Positions 17,909 through 26,226 of a DNA stretch of 43,212 nucleotides are shown piece after piece. The notes under the pieces were generated by a model. The model worked only from the letters and a program-made list of their open reading frames with translations, was not told where the DNA came from and ran no database searches. Location of the stretch: the NCBI GenBank assembly GCA_947629565.1, contig CANREG010000022.1, positions 1 through 43,212 of the forward strand. The letters run 5' to 3'. The position numbers were made by a program, and so were the translations under genes. This stretch comes from an uncultured Lachnospiraceae bacterium (GTDB taxonomy: Bacteria > Bacillota > Clostridia > Lachnospirales > Lachnospiraceae). Positions within the stretch are counted from its first letter, which is position 1. Each line of letters opens with the position of its first letter.

Positions 17909-18820
17909 TCATCCTGCCTCGCCGCTAATCATCCAGGGTGACGGCTGCGCCACCATGACGCTTCGCTTGTCGGTCTTAGATACTGCAATCTGCAATACCT
18001 CCGTATTGTTAATATTATATTTTGTGAAAATATTTTTAATGCTTACCAGCATATCCAGCTCCAAGGTATAGATAATAAACTGGCATTTGGGATTGACCTT
18101 TAACAATACCTTAATCTCATCCTCCAACCGTTTAGATGCCACGATAAACGCAAGTCTCGGCTTGGGCACCTTTGCCATATGTTCCTCGGTAACGCCCGGA
18201 ATAATTTCTATGTTATGTACGCCGAATTTGCTTACATTGTCCTGCAGGGAACGCATATCCCGCTCATCCGGTTCCACGGCAATAATCGTGCCCTCGCTGG
18301 CTTCAATGGCCGCCTCAATCGCAATACTCTCGCCGCTCACAATACAGATGGTGTCGCCCACATCACAAGATAACATATTCATAATGACAGCCCGAATCTC
18401 ATGTCCCACATAATTGACAGAACCCTTGGAGAAAAATTCATTCTTAATGCCGTACCGGGAAGCCTCCCTTGTATTCTCATTGATGATGAAAATGACCACA
18501 GGCTCCGTAATCTTCTTGTCCATAAATTCCTTGACCTTGCAGTTCTCCACTTTGCCATCCTTGCTTAAGCCTCTGCCAATCCACATATCCAACTCGCCGT
18601 AGTCCCCTTCCCACAGCTCATAGAACAAATCCGGCTGGCTTTCATCTGCAAAAATCATCACCCGCTTGTGCGTCTCAATGGTAGGCAACACATTTTTCTT
18701 TCTGCCGCAGATATTGAGCATCTTAATCTTTTCCGGACTCACCCCCATACGGTCCGCAAAGCTGCCCACCCAGGCAAGCATCTCCCCTGTGGTATACAAT
18801 TCCATTCCGCTTGACTCCAT
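17909..18820 (-). CDS. Orphan CbiE/CbiT-like (CobL-like) methyltransferase-fold protein with eroded SAM motif
   Basis: About 303 aa; ATG 18820 is preferred (AGGAGG 7 nt upstream) over ATG 18826. The second half follows the cobalamin-pathway CbiT layout: RYGIKNEFFSKGSVNYVGHEIRA..., the core beta strand, a Glu after GTIIAVEPDERD (ribose-binding acidic residue), FGVHNIEIIPGV, and an ending ...VMVAQPSPWMISG like CbiT C-termini. The first half resembles the C-terminal part of CbiE. However, the normally glycine-rich SAM loop (DIGAGTG type) reads CIVSGESIAIEAA, so catalysis as a precorrin methyltransferase is doubtful. No cobalamin gene is near. Read from its own promoter at 18879-18907. Confidence 0.7.
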   Translation of the reverse strand: MESSGMELYTTGEMLAWVGSFADRMGVSPEKIKMLNICGRKKNVLPTIETHKRVMIFADESQPDLFYELWEGDYGELDMWIGRGLSKDGKVENCKVKEFMDKKITEPVVIFIINENTREASRYGIKNEFFSKGSVNYVGHEIRAVIMNMLSCDVGDTICIVSGESIAIEAAIEASEGTIIAVEPDERDMRSLQDNVSKFGVHNIEIIPGVTEEHMAKVPKPRLAFIVASKRLEDEIKVLLKVNPKCQFIIYTLELDMLVSIKNIFTKYNINNTEVLQIAVSKTDKRSVMVAQPSPWMISGEAG

Positions 18821-18843
18821 AACCATACCTCCTCCTATCTACC

Positions 18844-18861
18844 GGATACACAAATGTATCC
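18844..18861 (-). repeat. Leader hairpin GGATACA-N4-TGTATCC
   Basis: Perfect 7-bp stem with a 4-nt loop between the promoter (18879-18907) and the ribosome-binding site of the CbiT-like gene. No T-run follows. It could be a DNA operator or RNA stem. Confidence 0.4.
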
Positions 18862-18878
18862 TTTCCTGTTTTATCTGT

Positions 18879-18907
18879 ATTTTACTCCTGCAAAAGCCAT
18901 CTGTCAA
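18879..18907 (-). promoter_or_regulatory. Sigma-A promoter of the CbiT-like gene
   Basis: Minus strand TTGACA (18902-18907), 17 nt, TAAAAT (18879-18884). The -35 is consensus and the spacing optimal. It overlaps no coding sequence, starting just past the PF09818-type ATPase gene stop at 18914. Confidence 0.8.
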
Positions 18908-18913
18908 AGACAA

Positions 18914-20620
18914 CTACTGAATGCGCAGCAGTCCCCGGCAGCGGTTCAATGTCTCGTATATTTCCTGCTTTCTGGGGATAACGAGATTACCGGCAATGCC
19001 GCCGTCGCAAAATGCGGCAAACCCCTTTTGCTCTATGGCAGTGTAAAGCCGCTCTACCGCCTGTCCTAAGGTCTGCTTTCCGTCAAAGCAATGCAGTTTC
19101 ATATATTTTACAATCAGCACTAAGGCGGATAGCTGTTCCGTATCCACAAGCTGTTCCACATAGCGCAAATCCACCGTTTCCTTATTAATGGAAATGCTCT
19201 CTTTCCCCAACACCTTAGTCTTAATCCGGTTCTCCTTTAAAAAGGCCTGATCTCTTGCCACAATGCGCTGAAATATAGGTTTCTCCGCAACCGGTACTCC
19301 TTCCTCTGCCATCGGAAAATCGCTCGCCTCCCGTTTGGCAATCTCCGTAATCTCCACAGGCTGGTAGCGGTTCATCTGTACTACGCAGTCCGCTTTATGG
19401 AAATAAGAGCCGGAGCTTCCTGCTACCAAAATCGTGGAAATGCCAAACCGTTCATACAATTCCTGCACCCTGTCAATAAAGGGAATGATCGGCTCCACAT
19501 CTCTATGTACCACACGCTGCATCAGTTCATCCCGAATCATAAAGTTGGTGGCGCTGGTATCCTCATCAATCAGGAAGACCTTGGAGCCGGCCTCTATCGC
19601 CTCTACCATATTGGCGGCCTGAGAGGTACTGCCGCTGGCATCTTCGGAATAAAACGCCGCCGTATCCTTTCCGTTCGGCAGATTGCGGATAAACATGGAG
19701 ATATCCACCTTCTGGATATTTCTTCCGTCCTCCGCTCTTAGCTTGACTGCCGAATCGTCTGTAATCACATATTCCCTGCCGTCTCCGGCAATATGGTTAT
19801 ATACGCCTGTTTCCAACGCTTTTAACAGGGTGGATTTGCCATGATATCCGCCGCCCACAATCAGAGTGACGCCACGCTTAATCCCCATTCCCTTTAAGAG
19901 TCCCGCATGGGGAAGTTTAAGCGTTACCTCCATGGAAGCCGGGCTTGTAAATACGACTGCATCTTTCATGGGCTGCATGGACACCCCGGATTTTCTGGGC
20001 AGCACCGCGCCGTTGGCCACAAAAGCCGCCAGCCCCAGTTCCGGTAGCTGTTTCCTTATATATTCCTGGTCTTCTGCCAGATTCGCCGTCTTGATTAGCT
20101 CCTCTTTCCGATAAGCGCTAAAAAACAAAGTCTGCTTTACACAGACCGGTAAAAAATCAAACAATATCTTTTCTAACTCACCGGAATTAATGGTTCTCCC
20201 GTTAGCCGGAAATCCAATCTCCATGCGGACTGTGAGACTGCCGTCCCTCTCCTCTATCACGCAGGCGCTCCGGTTAAGAATCTCCTGTCCCGGCTGACTG
20301 ATGCCAATCAGTCCGCTTTTGCCGGAACCCTTTGCCTTAAAGGAAAACTCCCGCACCTTAGAAGCCATGCGCCGCAATAAATGGTCCTGTAAGGCAATCC
20401 GCTTACAAACGCTGTCATATAAAGCTCTGTCAAATCCCGCCTTTGCACCGGCAATCTCCACGCTGACCTTAGAGGGTGCGGCAAACGGATCGCCCTGCAC
20501 ATGGTCGATGGATAACACATAATCCGAAAACTGATATTTCCCCTTCGTATCCTTGTAAGCGGGATATCCCCTGTGGTCAATCCTCCGCAAAAGCTCCCTT
20601 AAATCTGTCGCTGATTTCAT
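18914..20620 (-). CDS. Predicted ABC-class ATPase (PF09818 type)
   Basis: 568 aa, matching a family of stand-alone ABC-like ATPases found in many Clostridia, with a distant relative in trypanosome mitochondrial RNA editing (MRB1590). Motifs: Walker A GGGYHGKSTLLKAL (about 257-270), signature-like ASGSTSQAANMVEAIEAG (about 327-344), Walker B KVFLIDEDTSATNFM (about 346-360) with the catalytic Glu, and a switch-like HRD. No membrane helix, so it is not a transporter permease partner; nucleic-acid binding is plausible. Its ATG overlaps the stop of the preceding small gene by 4 bp (ATGA), indicating translational coupling. Confidence 0.88.
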   Translation of the reverse strand: MKSATDLRELLRRIDHRGYPAYKDTKGKYQFSDYVLSIDHVQGDPFAAPSKVSVEIAGAKAGFDRALYDSVCKRIALQDHLLRRMASKVREFSFKAKGSGKSGLIGISQPGQEILNRSACVIEERDGSLTVRMEIGFPANGRTINSGELEKILFDFLPVCVKQTLFFSAYRKEELIKTANLAEDQEYIRKQLPELGLAAFVANGAVLPRKSGVSMQPMKDAVVFTSPASMEVTLKLPHAGLLKGMGIKRGVTLIVGGGYHGKSTLLKALETGVYNHIAGDGREYVITDDSAVKLRAEDGRNIQKVDISMFIRNLPNGKDTAAFYSEDASGSTSQAANMVEAIEAGSKVFLIDEDTSATNFMIRDELMQRVVHRDVEPIIPFIDRVQELYERFGISTILVAGSSGSYFHKADCVVQMNRYQPVEITEIAKREASDFPMAEEGVPVAEKPIFQRIVARDQAFLKENRIKTKVLGKESISINKETVDLRYVEQLVDTEQLSALVLIVKYMKLHCFDGKQTLGQAVERLYTAIEQKGFAAFCDGGIAGNLVIPRKQEIYETLNRCRGLLRIQ

Positions 20621-20823
20621 ATATCCCTCCCGTACTTCTTCTTAAACGCCTCGATATCCTCCGGGCTGTAGGCTAACTCCGCATATTTTAATTTGCCGGT
20701 TGCCGGGTCCCGAAAGCCTACTAACATTTCCCGGTTACAGGTATTCCGGTCCACCTCGATGGGAAAATCCCTGCACTCCTCCGGAACCTCAAGTTGTTTT
20801 TCTTTTCTTTTAAAAATTCCCAT
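20617..20823 (-). CDS. Small conserved hypothetical protein, 68 aa
   Basis: Start at ATG 20823 (MGIFKRKEK) with GGGAGG 4 nt upstream. The protein contains ECRDFPIEVDRNTCNREMLVGFRDPATGKLKYAELAYSPED with two Cys, basic N-terminus, no signal peptide. I do not recognise the family. It ends overlapping the ATPase start (ATGA) and follows the Na/Pi cotransporter gene by 24 bp, so it is probably part of that operon and functionally linked to the ATPase. Confidence 0.72.
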   Translation of the reverse strand: MGIFKRKEKQLEVPEECRDFPIEVDRNTCNREMLVGFRDPATGKLKYAELAYSPEDIEAFKKKYGRDI

Positions 20824-20847
20824 GGCTCCTCCCAACTTTACAATCCG

Positions 20848-22545
20848 TCAGCCTGCGGAACGGATATAATCTTCCGGCAGGTAACGAAGGTACATATCCT
20901 CTGCGACAGCCTCGGTGATATTGTTGCAGTTCTCGCCAATCCTTTCCATGCTATGGAAAATATTTGCAAAAATATTGGTAAACTCCGGCTTGCATTTGCC
21001 TTCCTTAATCCGCTTCTTATGATTTTTACGCACATTTTTTTCGAGCTTGGCAATCCGCTTCATATATTGCTCCACATCCGCCACGGCAGATTTATCGCCA
21101 TAGACAATGAGATGGACAGACTCCTTATACATGGCCGTAACCACCTGAAAACTCTCCTCAATCTCCTCCATGGCCTTCTTGGAAAATACAAAATCCTTCT
21201 CGATTTTTTCCCTGGCACTCTCTAACAAATCCTTCATGCATTTGCTAATCCGCTCTAAATCCTCCACGATGTACATTAACTCTGTCGTGTGGGCGGACTG
21301 ATCCTCATTCAGGCTTCCGGAGGCAAACATGCCGATTAAATAGTTGTAGATATCCGTCTGTATATTGCCTACCCGCCTTGCCGATTTGTCGGCCTTCGCC
21401 AAATTGTCCTCCCCGCCCTCTAACATCGCTTTTTTGATATCTGCCAAAAATTCACCTAAGCGGGTTGTATAGTTCATAATCTCCTTAGAGGCCAAATGCA
21501 GGGCAACCGTCGGCTGGTTCATGACATTGACGTCTAAGAACTGGGAATGTTTCTCCTCATGGGCCTCATTTTCCGTCACCGGAAGAATCCACATGACAAT
21601 CTTAACCATCAGCCAGATTAGCGGAATCCAGATTATCGTATTAATCAGGTTAAACACCGTATGGGCGTTCGCAATCTGCCTCTGTATTACATCCACCTCC
21701 GCCCCGCTGGGTGAAAATGCCTGAATGACTCTGGTAAACCATGGAATGATACACATAAACACAATGGTACCGGTTACATTAATCAATGTGTGGGCAACGG
21801 CGGTGCGCTTGGCATTTCTGGTCTGCCCAATGGAGGCCAGCATAGCGGTAATGGTGGTTCCGATATTACTGCCCAGCAAAATGGGAATTGCCCCCTGCAA
21901 ACCTAAAATGGAAGTAATCCCGTCTGGTCCCGCCTGCGCCGCAAAATTCTGTAACACCGCAATGACCGCAGCCGAGCTTTGCACCAGCATGGTAATTCCC
22001 ACGCCTAACAAAAGTCCCAAAACCGGCACATCGGCTACCTTGCCAATCATGCTCAAAAAGGTAGGGCTCGAAGCCAAAGGCTTCATCGTACTGCCCATCG
22101 TTTCAATTCCCAGAAATAAAAATCCAAAGCCGAAAATCATATATCCGATGTTCTTAGCGATTTCCTTCTTGGCTACAAATACAATCAGAAAGCCGATAAA
22201 CAAAATCGGGTAAATGTAATCGCTGATATCAAAGGCAATAATCTGCGCCGTAATGGTCGTACCGATATGGGCGCCCAATATAATGGAAATGGCCTGGGGT
22301 AGATCCATTAATCCTGCACTGACAAAACCAATAACCATAACCGTAGTGGCGCTGCTACTCTGTAAAACCGCAGTCACAAGCGCTCCGGCGACCACGCCCA
22401 TAATGGGATTTTTCGTCAGCAGGCCCAAAATATATCTCATCTTCTCTCCTGCTGCCTTCTGGAGACCATCGCTCATCATCTGCATACCAAACAGAAACAA
22501 CGCCAAACCGCCGAATAATCCGGACAATGTATTCACTAAATCCAT
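20848..22545 (-). CDS. Na/Pi cotransporter family protein with C-terminal PhoU-like domain
   Basis: 565 aa. Two inverted Na_Pi_cotrans repeats carry the diagnostic QSSSATT (about 62-68) and QSSAAVIA (about 190-197) motifs plus GAHIGTTITA and GSNIGTTITA; about eight membrane helices to residue 325. Residues about 345-540 form a helical cytoplasmic PhoU-like domain. Such proteins import phosphate or export it in a sodium-dependent manner, and some relatives influence c-di-AMP or phosphate homeostasis. It lies 79 bp after aspS with GAGG 7 nt before its ATG; no promoter or terminator is obvious between them, so read-through from aspS is likely. Confidence 0.93.
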   Translation of the reverse strand: MDLVNTLSGLFGGLALFLFGMQMMSDGLQKAAGEKMRYILGLLTKNPIMGVVAGALVTAVLQSSSATTVMVIGFVSAGLMDLPQAISIILGAHIGTTITAQIIAFDISDYIYPILFIGFLIVFVAKKEIAKNIGYMIFGFGFLFLGIETMGSTMKPLASSPTFLSMIGKVADVPVLGLLLGVGITMLVQSSAAVIAVLQNFAAQAGPDGITSILGLQGAIPILLGSNIGTTITAMLASIGQTRNAKRTAVAHTLINVTGTIVFMCIIPWFTRVIQAFSPSGAEVDVIQRQIANAHTVFNLINTIIWIPLIWLMVKIVMWILPVTENEAHEEKHSQFLDVNVMNQPTVALHLASKEIMNYTTRLGEFLADIKKAMLEGGEDNLAKADKSARRVGNIQTDIYNYLIGMFASGSLNEDQSAHTTELMYIVEDLERISKCMKDLLESAREKIEKDFVFSKKAMEEIEESFQVVTAMYKESVHLIVYGDKSAVADVEQYMKRIAKLEKNVRKNHKKRIKEGKCKPEFTNIFANIFHSMERIGENCNNITEAVAEDMYLRYLPEDYIRSAG

Positions 22546-22624
22546 CTCTTTACCTCACAAGTTCTCCCTATATGCTCGCTATCCACACGGCAAGCATGGT
22601 TTCGTGCTACTTTTTCTGTACCGC

Positions 22625-24376
22625 CTACTGTCTCACCTTTATATGCACCTCTCGCAGCTGCTGCTCTGTCACCTCGCCCGGCGCCCCGCACATCAAATCC
22701 TGTGCATTTCCATTCATCGGGAACGGAATTACCTCCCGGATATTTTCCTCGTTGCGAAGCAGCATAATCATGCGGTCAACCCCCGGCGCCATACCGGCAT
22801 GGGGCGGCGCACCGAACTGAAATGCATTGTAAAGGGCGCCAAACTTGGCCTTCAAATCCTCCTGCGTATATCCGGCAATCTCAAAGGCTTTTACCATAAT
22901 ATCCAAATCGTGGTTGCGGACCGCTCCGGAGGATAATTCCACGCCGTTGCAGACAATATCATACTGGTACGCTAGAATCTCCAACGGATCTTTCTCCTCT
23001 AAAGCCGCCAAACCGCCCTGCGGCATGGAGAACGGATTATGGGTAAAAATAATCTTCTTGCTCTCCCTGTCATACTCATACATCGGAAAATCATTAATAT
23101 AGCAGAACCGGTAAGCATTCTTTTCCAGCAGATCCAGCCGGTTCGCAATCTCTGTGCGAAGCTGTCCCGCATAGGAGGCAGCCAGCTCCTCCGTATCGGC
23201 GATGAAGAAAATGGTATCTCCCTGGCAAAGTCCCGCCAGTTCCCTGATTTCTGTCTTCATGTCCTCCGGAATAAACTTATCAATCGGCCCCTTGTAACTC
23301 ATATCCTCTAATACTTCGAGATAACCTAATCCGCCCATGCCAATGGACTGCGCATATTTCAACAGCTTTTCATGCTGGCCCTTCGAGAGCTTGGCATGTA
23401 CATTGATTGCCCGGACCGTCTTATCATGGAAGGGCTTAAAGGTACATCTTGAGAAAAATTCCGTCACATCAATAATCCGCAGCGGGTTGCGCAAATCCGG
23501 CTTATCAGTGCCAAACTCAAGCATGGCCTGCTTATAGCTGATAATCGGAAACGGCAGTTCCGTCACCTTGGCCCCTTTCGGCGCAAACTTAGTAAAGGTC
23601 TCATGCAAAACCTCTTCCCCTACCTTAAACACATCCTCCTGGGTAGCAAAGCTCATCTCAAAATCCAACTGATAAAACTCTCCCGGAGAGCGGTCTGCCC
23701 TGGCGTCCTCGTCCCGGAAGCATGGCGCAATCTGAAAATACTTATCAAAACCGGACACCATCAAAAGCTGCTTGTACTGCTGCGGAGCCTGGGGAAGCGC
23801 ATAGAATTTCCCCTTAAATTTACGGGACGGCACAATGTAATCCCTTGCCCCCTCTGGTGAGGAAGCGCAAAGAATCGGCGTCTGTATCTCCAAAAATCCC
23901 ATTTCGGTCATTTTCTGCCGTAAAAAGCTGATCACCTTTGAGCGGAAAATCATATTGTCCCGCACCTTCACATTCCGCAAATCCAGATAGCGGTATTTTA
24001 AGCGGACATCCTCTCTGGTTTCCTTTGAGGTCATAATTTCAAAGGGAAGCTGACGGTGGACTTTTCCGAGAACCTCCACGCTGTGCGCCTCTAACTCAAT
24101 GGTTCCCGTCGGAATCTTGGGATTATAAGTCTCCTCGTCCCGATGCTCCACCACGCCTTCAACGGAAATGCAGTCTTCCTTGTTCAGTCCGTCTAACAGG
24201 GAGGTATCCCGCATAACCACCTGCATAATTCCATACATATCTCTTAAATCAATAAAGGATACGCCGCCATGGTCCCGGATATTCTCAATCCAGCCCGCAA
24301 TTTTCAAAGTTGCTCCTACATCTCCCTCGCCAATCCGGTCAAGGGTACGGTTTCTGTAAATATTGTTTGTATTCAT
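22625..24376 (-). CDS. aspS: Aspartate--tRNA ligase
   Basis: 583 aa, the bacterial-type AspRS. N-terminal OB-fold anticodon-binding domain (GWIENIRDHGGVSFIDLRD, about 28-47), class II catalytic core with motif 2 (FRDEDARADRSPGEFYQLD, about 219-238), the bacterial GAD insertion (about 300-420), and motif 3 (GMAPGVDRMIMLL, about 536-548). It charges tRNA-Asp in the cytoplasm; whether it also charges tRNA-Asn (non-discriminating) cannot be decided from this window. It is controlled by the T-box leader at 24461-24772. Confidence 0.98.
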   Translation of the reverse strand: MNTNNIYRNRTLDRIGEGDVGATLKIAGWIENIRDHGGVSFIDLRDMYGIMQVVMRDTSLLDGLNKEDCISVEGVVEHRDEETYNPKIPTGTIELEAHSVEVLGKVHRQLPFEIMTSKETREDVRLKYRYLDLRNVKVRDNMIFRSKVISFLRQKMTEMGFLEIQTPILCASSPEGARDYIVPSRKFKGKFYALPQAPQQYKQLLMVSGFDKYFQIAPCFRDEDARADRSPGEFYQLDFEMSFATQEDVFKVGEEVLHETFTKFAPKGAKVTELPFPIISYKQAMLEFGTDKPDLRNPLRIIDVTEFFSRCTFKPFHDKTVRAINVHAKLSKGQHEKLLKYAQSIGMGGLGYLEVLEDMSYKGPIDKFIPEDMKTEIRELAGLCQGDTIFFIADTEELAASYAGQLRTEIANRLDLLEKNAYRFCYINDFPMYEYDRESKKIIFTHNPFSMPQGGLAALEEKDPLEILAYQYDIVCNGVELSSGAVRNHDLDIMVKAFEIAGYTQEDLKAKFGALYNAFQFGAPPHAGMAPGVDRMIMLLRNEENIREVIPFPMNGNAQDLMCGAPGEVTEQQLREVHIKVRQ

Positions 24377-24460
24377 GGTAATCTCCTTTTTTAATCTGTC
24401 TGCGGCAGCCGCCTTTCCTTCCGCCTGCCTGCATTTTCCGCAGACAAAATGAAATCATAG

Positions 24461-24772
24461 AAAAAGCCGCCCGCCCAAACGAAAGTCGTTCAGGACGAAC
24501 AGCTATATGTCCGCGGTACCACCTGAATTACTGCATTGCAGTCGCTCTGCGATTCCTGCTGCCAGAAATCCTGCTGCTTATCGCGCAGCCTACGGCGCAC
24601 CTACTAATATCCCGGCAAAAACCGTATCGCATTATGCAAAAGGTTCCATACGCCAACAGGACAGGTTCAGCTTGCGGCTGGTAAAGTGTTATTCACAAAA
24701 ATTCACTCTGCGGGGTTCCCACTGTCTCCCGCTCACTGGAAGCGATAATTCCTGCTACTTCTCTTCGTCATT
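24461..24772 (-). ncRNA. T-box leader (tRNA-sensing riboswitch) of aspS
   Basis: Minus strand. The T-box sequence AGGTGGTACCGCGG is at 24511-24524, followed by an intrinsic terminator with stem CCTGAACG/CGTTTGGG and run of T (24461-24465). The 5' part has the expected start (AATGACGAAGAGAAGTAG, 24755-24772), AG-bulge-like AGTGAGCGGG and distal hairpin GGGAACCCC. Uncharged tRNA pairs its NCCA end with the T-box bulge and prevents termination. I could not place the specifier codon securely: AAC in GAATAACAC is one candidate, GAC would be expected for tRNA-Asp. Confidence 0.93.
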
Positions 24773-24784
24773 GCCATTTGTGCT

Positions 24785-24813
24785 ATTATAGCCCAGTGGA
24801 TTTTGCTTGTCAA
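24785..24813 (-). promoter_or_regulatory. Consensus sigma-A promoter of the aspS T-box transcript
   Basis: Minus strand TTGACA (24808-24813), 17 nt, TATAAT (24785-24790): a perfect consensus match, ending 6 bp before the stop codon of the FliB-like gene. Confidence 0.93.
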
Positions 24814-24819
24814 TGCTAA

Positions 24820-26091
24820 TTATGACAGCAAACCCACTAAAATATTCTCCAGGCTCAAAATAGGATGAGCCGAAAGCACTAACTGCAGGGACTCAAAATT
24901 ATTATAGGAATGTTCCACCTCTTTGGAATAGGCATGCGCCACTTTTACCTGATCCTCATAGAGAAATTCCTTATGCTGGGTAAGCCACACAGAAATATCC
25001 AGTTCTAAAATGACAAGACAGGACACCACTGCAAACTTTACCTTGGTAAACACATCATGGTCATAAGACGCCCCTAACATATAATTAAATATGTAATACA
25101 CCAGAATATGTTCAAATTCATAAACCTGTTCCTTATAATAGTTGGCAAACTCCCGGTAAGACAGGGTATAATTTCTTAAAAAGCTGCTGCCTTCCTCTCC
25201 GGCCGACTCCTCTGTCAGCATACCGGCGGACACTAACATTCCCTTAAGGTCGTTCTCCCCATGCATGATTTTCATGCCTTCCGAGAGCAGTTCCCGCCAT
25301 TCCGGCTTAATGTTCTCTAAGCCCTCGTACATATTGAGAATCTGCCGCATCCAGTTCTCCTTTTCCGTCACCCGGTTCCGGAAACGCCCGAAATATTCCT
25401 CCATCTGTCTCCGCTTATCCGGCTGCCCATAGTCCTCTATGGCCTTTAAGATATTGTCATACCGCCCCCCGTCTATATATTCCTGCACGGCGGAGGCAAA
25501 GACCAGCACAGTTGCCGCCCGTTTTGCTATGGGCTCCTGCCGGTCCTGTAAAATGGAAAAGATAAATTCCCTGGCGGAAAAAAGCGCGTCAAACAAAGGC
25601 TTGTCCAGCTTATTGACATGCCCCCTTTTCCAGAAGGCAAAGGAGTGTACCGGCGCAATATGTTTCAGCCCATACTCCTCATCCGTCCCCTCCTCACAGG
25701 AAAAGGTCATCTTTTCCTTCTTTGCCAGCATAATCCGGCTGGCCTCCGGACAGGACATGGTCAGGCTCACTTCTTTTAAATTGTCAAATTCTTCAATATG
25801 CCTTGGAAAATTGGTACAGGTTTCACAGAGGCTCTCCTCTCCCATCTCAATATAGATATCGCAGAGATTATCCTCGTTTAAAAAGGGACACCGGGTTCCC
25901 TTATTGATAAACTGCTTTTCCTTAACTCTTGTATTTTCCCTAAGCCGCTTTCCAAATTCGCCGCCCTGTTTCATATATTTTTTCAGGGAGGCGTCGTCTA
26001 CATCAATTTCCCAGTTCTCGCAACAGGAATCCTCGCAGATTCCGCCTATACAGTGAAATTCCCCGTAGTAGGATACTGTTCTGTATTTCAT
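24820..26091 (-). CDS. fliB: FliB-like lysine N-methylase (flagellin)
   Basis: 423 aa. FliB methylates lysines of flagellin and is thought to be an Fe-S-dependent SAM enzyme. The family cysteines are all present in the N-terminal third: HCIGGICEDSCCENW (about 13-27), CPFLNEDNLC (about 68-77), CETCTNFPRH (about 88-97) and SCPEAS (about 113). The rest is helical. No flagellin gene is visible, but a probable flagella-associated cluster lies at 30-34 kb. AGGAAG precedes ATG 26091. Genome annotation of FliB homologues often reads flagellin lysine-N-methylase; the native substrate here is inferred. Confidence 0.85.
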   Translation of the reverse strand: MKYRTVSYYGEFHCIGGICEDSCCENWEIDVDDASLKKYMKQGGEFGKRLRENTRVKEKQFINKGTRCPFLNEDNLCDIYIEMGEESLCETCTNFPRHIEEFDNLKEVSLTMSCPEASRIMLAKKEKMTFSCEEGTDEEYGLKHIAPVHSFAFWKRGHVNKLDKPLFDALFSAREFIFSILQDRQEPIAKRAATVLVFASAVQEYIDGGRYDNILKAIEDYGQPDKRRQMEEYFGRFRNRVTEKENWMRQILNMYEGLENIKPEWRELLSEGMKIMHGENDLKGMLVSAGMLTEESAGEEGSSFLRNYTLSYREFANYYKEQVYEFEHILVYYIFNYMLGASYDHDVFTKVKFAVVSCLVILELDISVWLTQHKEFLYEDQVKVAHAYSKEVEHSYNNFESLQLVLSAHPILSLENILVGLLS

Positions 26092-26143
26092 CTGTTCTTC
26101 CTTCTCAATCTCTCTAAATCAGACCGCCACTTTTCATCAAACC

Positions 26144-26226
26144 TTAATAACGGCGCATAAAATGAGCGTCGACTGCCGCTTTCCCATTAAGCCCTAATAA
26201 CGGCGCACAAAATGAGTGCCGACTGC
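26144..26226 (-). repeat. Diverged 33-bp direct repeat of the proB 3' end
   Basis: The last 33 bp of proB (26194-26226, encoding AVGTHFVRRY-stop) recur 50 bp downstream at 26144-26176, with 5 mismatches, as a frame reading AVDAHFMRRY-stop. The frame and stop position are kept. This looks like a residue of a tandem duplication or an alternative end left by recombination. Confidence 0.85.

Noticed and set aside
22253..22936. Plus-strand 227-aa open frame opposite the Na/Pi and aspS genes
   Set aside because: Spans the end of two real genes on the other strand and has no independent support.
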